From assembly GCF_003254055.1 (NCBI RefSeq), contig NZ_QKZT01000010.1, forward strand, positions 24,398 through 88,397: a DNA stretch of 64,000 nt, given 5' to 3'. A model generated the notes under the pieces. It saw only the letters and a program-made list of their open reading frames with translations. It made no database searches and was not told the origin of the DNA. Numbering within the stretch: position 1 is the first letter of the stretch; each line of letters starts with the position of its first letter. A program made the translations under genes and the position numbers. This document shows positions 62,050-64,000 of the stretch, in pieces. The DNA comes from Algoriphagus chordae (GTDB lineage: Bacteria > Bacteroidota > Bacteroidia > Cytophagales > Cyclobacteriaceae).

Positions 62050-63159
62050 TTAGGTAAATATGAATGGTTCTGGCGAAAAGCAAAGGATAAACACGATAAT
62101 AGCTAGGATCCCTAGGGCTTTTCTTTTGCCATCCAACTCGCGAAATCCAGATACTTCTGGATGCTTCAAGCCCATAATTCTTCCCAGTAAAAACCCATAA
62201 AGTAACCAACCCTGATAGCCTTGTACACCAGGTATCAGGTAAGCCAAAATATACTGAATCGCAGCTATTCCCAAGGCGAAGGTAATCCGATTCTTAACGC
62301 TGAGTCCTGACTTGGTGAAACATATAAACAGGAAGCCTATATACAATGGAATCCAAAGCATAAGATCCTCTATCGGTGAATAGGGACTGATCATCCCCAA
62401 TCCTGCATAACCGATAAAGAGGATATATGCCACCAGCGAGATCTCTCTATGTCGCTTGGGAAAAAGCCCAAAAATCACATGTCCCCCATCCAACTGGCCA
62501 ATTGGGAGTAGATTTAAAGCCGTGAAAAACAAGGCTAAGAAACCCGCAAATAGATAAGGATAATGTATCACCTCCGACATGGCTGGCATACGGTCTGGAT
62601 CTGCAAAGATTTCACTCAGTCCCCAGAAAAGTAGATTATTCCCAAGTTCAAAATCAAGAGCATCCTCTCCTGGTCCTTGGAAATCAGGGTCGGCATATTC
62701 AGGATGAATTTCGTAAATGTAATTACTCTCAGGAAGCGTAGTAAATCCATATACTAGCACTAGCAATGCAATAACAAACCCAGCCAATGGTCCAGCAACT
62801 CCTATGTCAAAGAATTTCTTTCTGCTATTGACAAAACCTTTCATCTGGATGACTGCACCAAATGTCCCGATAGATGGTACACCTATAAAACCCAGCCATC
62901 CAGGAATGAAAAATGGCAGCGTACACTTTACTTTATGATAAATAGCGGTAAAGAAATGTCCTAGCTCGTGAATAAGTAAAATCCCAATAAAAGGAATCGA
63001 AAAGGCCATTGACATCCAGAAATACTCCCAGCTGAGGGCAGCCTCCCCTTCTCCGAATACAGATTTCAAATAAACCCACTCTGAACCTGCAAGGGAGGTA
63101 GTGATAACAGTGGCGATAAATAATAATCCGTGACGGAGGTATTCTTTTTTGCTATACAT
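62050..63159 (-). CDS. Site-2 protease family intramembrane metalloprotease (M50)
   Basis: A 369-residue polytopic membrane protein with about eight hydrophobic segments. The zinc motif LLIHELGHFF (His64, Glu65, His68) lies in the first core helix, and the partner motif NLLPIGQLDGGHVIFG supplies the third ligand Asp. IPGWLGFIGVPSIGTFGAVIQMKG and GVAGPLAGFVIALLVLVYGF are conserved in S2P-type enzymes. It may cut membrane-embedded substrates such as anti-sigma factors. Its start overlaps the end of the HAD phosphatase gene by 8 bp, so the two are coupled. Confidence 0.9.
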   Translation of the reverse strand: MYSKKEYLRHGLLFIATVITTSLAGSEWVYLKSVFGEGEAALSWEYFWMSMAFSIPFIGILLIHELGHFFTAIYHKVKCTLPFFIPGWLGFIGVPSIGTFGAVIQMKGFVNSRKKFFDIGVAGPLAGFVIALLVLVYGFTTLPESNYIYEIHPEYADPDFQGPGEDALDFELGNNLLFWGLSEIFADPDRMPAMSEVIHYPYLFAGFLALFFTALNLLPIGQLDGGHVIFGLFPKRHREISLVAYILFIGYAGLGMISPYSPIEDLMLWIPLYIGFLFICFTKSGLSVKNRITFALGIAAIQYILAYLIPGVQGYQGWLLYGFLLGRIMGLKHPEVSGFRELDGKRKALGILAIIVFILCFSPEPFIFT

Positions 63160-63811
63160 TCTTAAAATAATCGAAAATAACCTCAGGGCCCGTCACATGT
63201 ACCGCCTGAATACCTACTGCTTTAGCTCCTTCCACATTGGCAATCAAATCATCAAAAAATATCACCCGATCAGCAGAAGTGCCAAGATCAACCAACATTT
63301 TTTCAAAGATCTCTGGAGAAGGCTTGGAAAGTCCCATTTCATGACTCAAAAATACCCAATCAAAAATTGGATCGAAGTTTTCCAAGCCATGATCTTCCTT
63401 CAAAATTCTATTGACAGCAAGGATATGTATGAGATTGGTATTACTCAAGACTCCAACTTGAAATTTTTCTCTCAATTTTGAAATTAATTCTAGTCTTTCT
63501 GAAGGAATTTTGAGCAGCAAATGATTCCATAATTCATCCACTTTTTCGTCGTTCCAATCCTGCTGGAAATAGCTTCTAACCTCATCTCTAAAGGCAGCAG
63601 AATTGATCCTTCCCACCTCATAATCCTTGTGGAAATCAGTGAGATAAAAGCCATCAACTTTGTCGTGTAAGTCAGTGGAGATCTCCTGTTTGATACGCTG
63701 CAATGCCTTCTGATAATCAATATCAATTATGACATTGCCTAAATCAAAAATCAAAAAGTCTGCATCAGGTGCATTTTTCATTCGAAATATAGGTTGTGTA
63801 TTTGCATTCAA
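63152..63811 (-). CDS. HAD-superfamily phosphatase (subfamily IA)
   Basis: A 219-residue cytosolic hydrolase. Motif I is FLIFDLGNVIIDID (Asp23 nucleophile, in the D-x-G-N-V variant seen in YihX-like phosphatases). Motif II is VGVLSNTN, the motif III lysine lies in GLSKPSPEIFEKM, and motif IV is RVIFFDDLIANVEGAKAVG. It probably dephosphorylates a sugar phosphate. The start may be Met1 (63811) or Met11 (63781). It overlaps the M50 protease gene by 8 bp. No promoter element was clear. Confidence 0.9.
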   Translation of the reverse strand: MNANTQPIFRMKNAPDADFLIFDLGNVIIDIDYQKALQRIKQEISTDLHDKVDGFYLTDFHKDYEVGRINSAAFRDEVRSYFQQDWNDEKVDELWNHLLLKIPSERLELISKLREKFQVGVLSNTNLIHILAVNRILKEDHGLENFDPIFDWVFLSHEMGLSKPSPEIFEKMLVDLGTSADRVIFFDDLIANVEGAKAVGIQAVHVTGPEVIFDYFKNV

Positions 63812-63889
63812 ATATGTAACATTGCACTCCGAAAACCAAGGTTTACGGCGAATACGACCGAAAAACTAGAAGTTTTAAAAAATGCCTGA

Positions 63890-63949
63890 CCGATAACGAT
63901 CGGAAGGTTAGAGCAACTGGCTCTCCCGATAGTCATCGGGACAGTAGGT
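63890..63949. pseudogene. tRNA-like fragment with palindromic inserts
   Basis: GGTTAGAGCAACTG (63906-63919) is identical to the D-arm region of the tRNA at 63985-63998. It is followed by GCTC, the palindrome CCCGATAGTCATCGGG (63925-63940) and CAGTAGGT (63942-63949), so the anticodon-loop bases seem replaced by a REP-type palindrome. The 5' arm is likewise replaced by the CCGAT-AACG-ATCGG hairpin (63890-63903). Confidence 0.55.
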
Positions 63950-63967
63950 ATTTATAAAAGGTATCTC

Positions 63968-64000
63968 GGGCCTATAGCTCATTTGGTTAGAGCAACTGAC
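63968..64000 (+). tRNA. Partial tRNA (5' part, probably tRNA-Met)
   Basis: GGGCCTATAGCTCATTTGG then TTAGAGCAACTGAC is the acceptor 5' strand, D-arm (AGCTC...GAGC) and the start of the anticodon arm of a tRNA cut by the window edge. The CTGAC anticodon-stem start fits the Bacteroidota tRNA-Met pattern (anticodon CAT), but the anticodon itself is outside the window. Confidence 0.85.

Noticed and set aside
63149..63481. Plus-strand frame opposite the HAD phosphatase
   Set aside because: It is antisense to the HAD motifs III and IV and has no family content.

Overview
The window looks like chromosomal DNA of a member of the Bacteroidota, most likely Cytophagales/Cyclobacteriaceae (Algoriphagus-like). 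This is inferred from gene content and style: two proteins with type IX secretion (T9SS) C-terminal sorting domains, a cytophagalysin-like M43 protease, TAnnTTTG promoter elements in place of typical sigma-70 -10 boxes, very little Shine-Dalgarno use, a TPR-containing histidine kinase, moderate AT richness, and degenerate or palindromic intergenic repeats. Species cannot be fixed from sequence alone.

Layout. 1-2.2 kb: end of an unidentified gene, a PduO-type cobalamin adenosyltransferase, branched-chain aminotransferase ilvE and a convergent GreA/Rnk-like protein. 2.6-4.7 kb: a nitrosative-stress/di-iron locus (Rrf2 regulator, small membrane protein, Ric/YtfE, hemerythrin) with a shared inverted-repeat motif in front of both transcription units. 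4.9-14 kb: housekeeping and transport genes, including prfB with its programmed +1 frameshift, MFS and MATE transporters, an M24 peptidase, a NUDIX hydrolase, an Lrp regulator and a TPR protein. 14-16.5 kb: a TauE exporter, a universal stress protein and a Crp/Fnr regulator with a candidate autoregulatory palindrome.

16.6-26.2 kb: two giant adjacent genes (1374 and 1823 codons, same strand, 23 nt apart) that match no family I recognise. They lack visible signal peptides and sorting domains and end at a strong terminator. They are the best candidate for an undescribed system here. Divergent from them are feoA-feoB and a tiny FeoB-associated Cys-rich membrane peptide (26.8-29.3 kb), separated by a 600 bp non-coding region with nested inverted repeats.

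29.4-38 kb: a polysaccharide flippase, a two-domain universal stress protein, an ECF sigma/anti-sigma-like/periplasmic trio, mscL, oligopeptidase B, and a methylglyoxal synthase-phosphofructokinase pair. 38-46.5 kb: a starch/maltose-type carbon locus (GH13 lipoprotein, class II aldolase, LacI regulator, GH31 glucosidase, MFS sugar transporter) with a palindromic LacI-type operator. In front of the GH13 gene lies a degenerate tandem repeat with a 21 bp period, equal to two helical turns. 46.6-55.8 kb: a cytosolic binding-protein-like protein, a TPR histidine kinase, surE, ribBA, dnaG, an Mrp/ApbC ATPase and a NifU-like protein. 55.8-64 kb: an M43 T9SS protease, a PASTA protein, a second T9SS cargo protein, a rhodanese, a site-2 protease and a HAD phosphatase. 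At the right edge are a tRNA-like fragment interrupted by palindromes and the 5' part of a real tRNA, probably tRNA-Met.

Working together: NO/redox stress handling (Rrf2-Ric-hemerythrin, Crp/Fnr-USP-TauE), iron uptake and Fe-S handling (FeoAB, Mrp, NifU-like) and alpha-glucan use feeding lower glycolysis (GH13, GH31, MFS, PfkA, FbaA, MgsA) are the recognisable themes. No CRISPR array, prophage or complete insertion sequence was seen.
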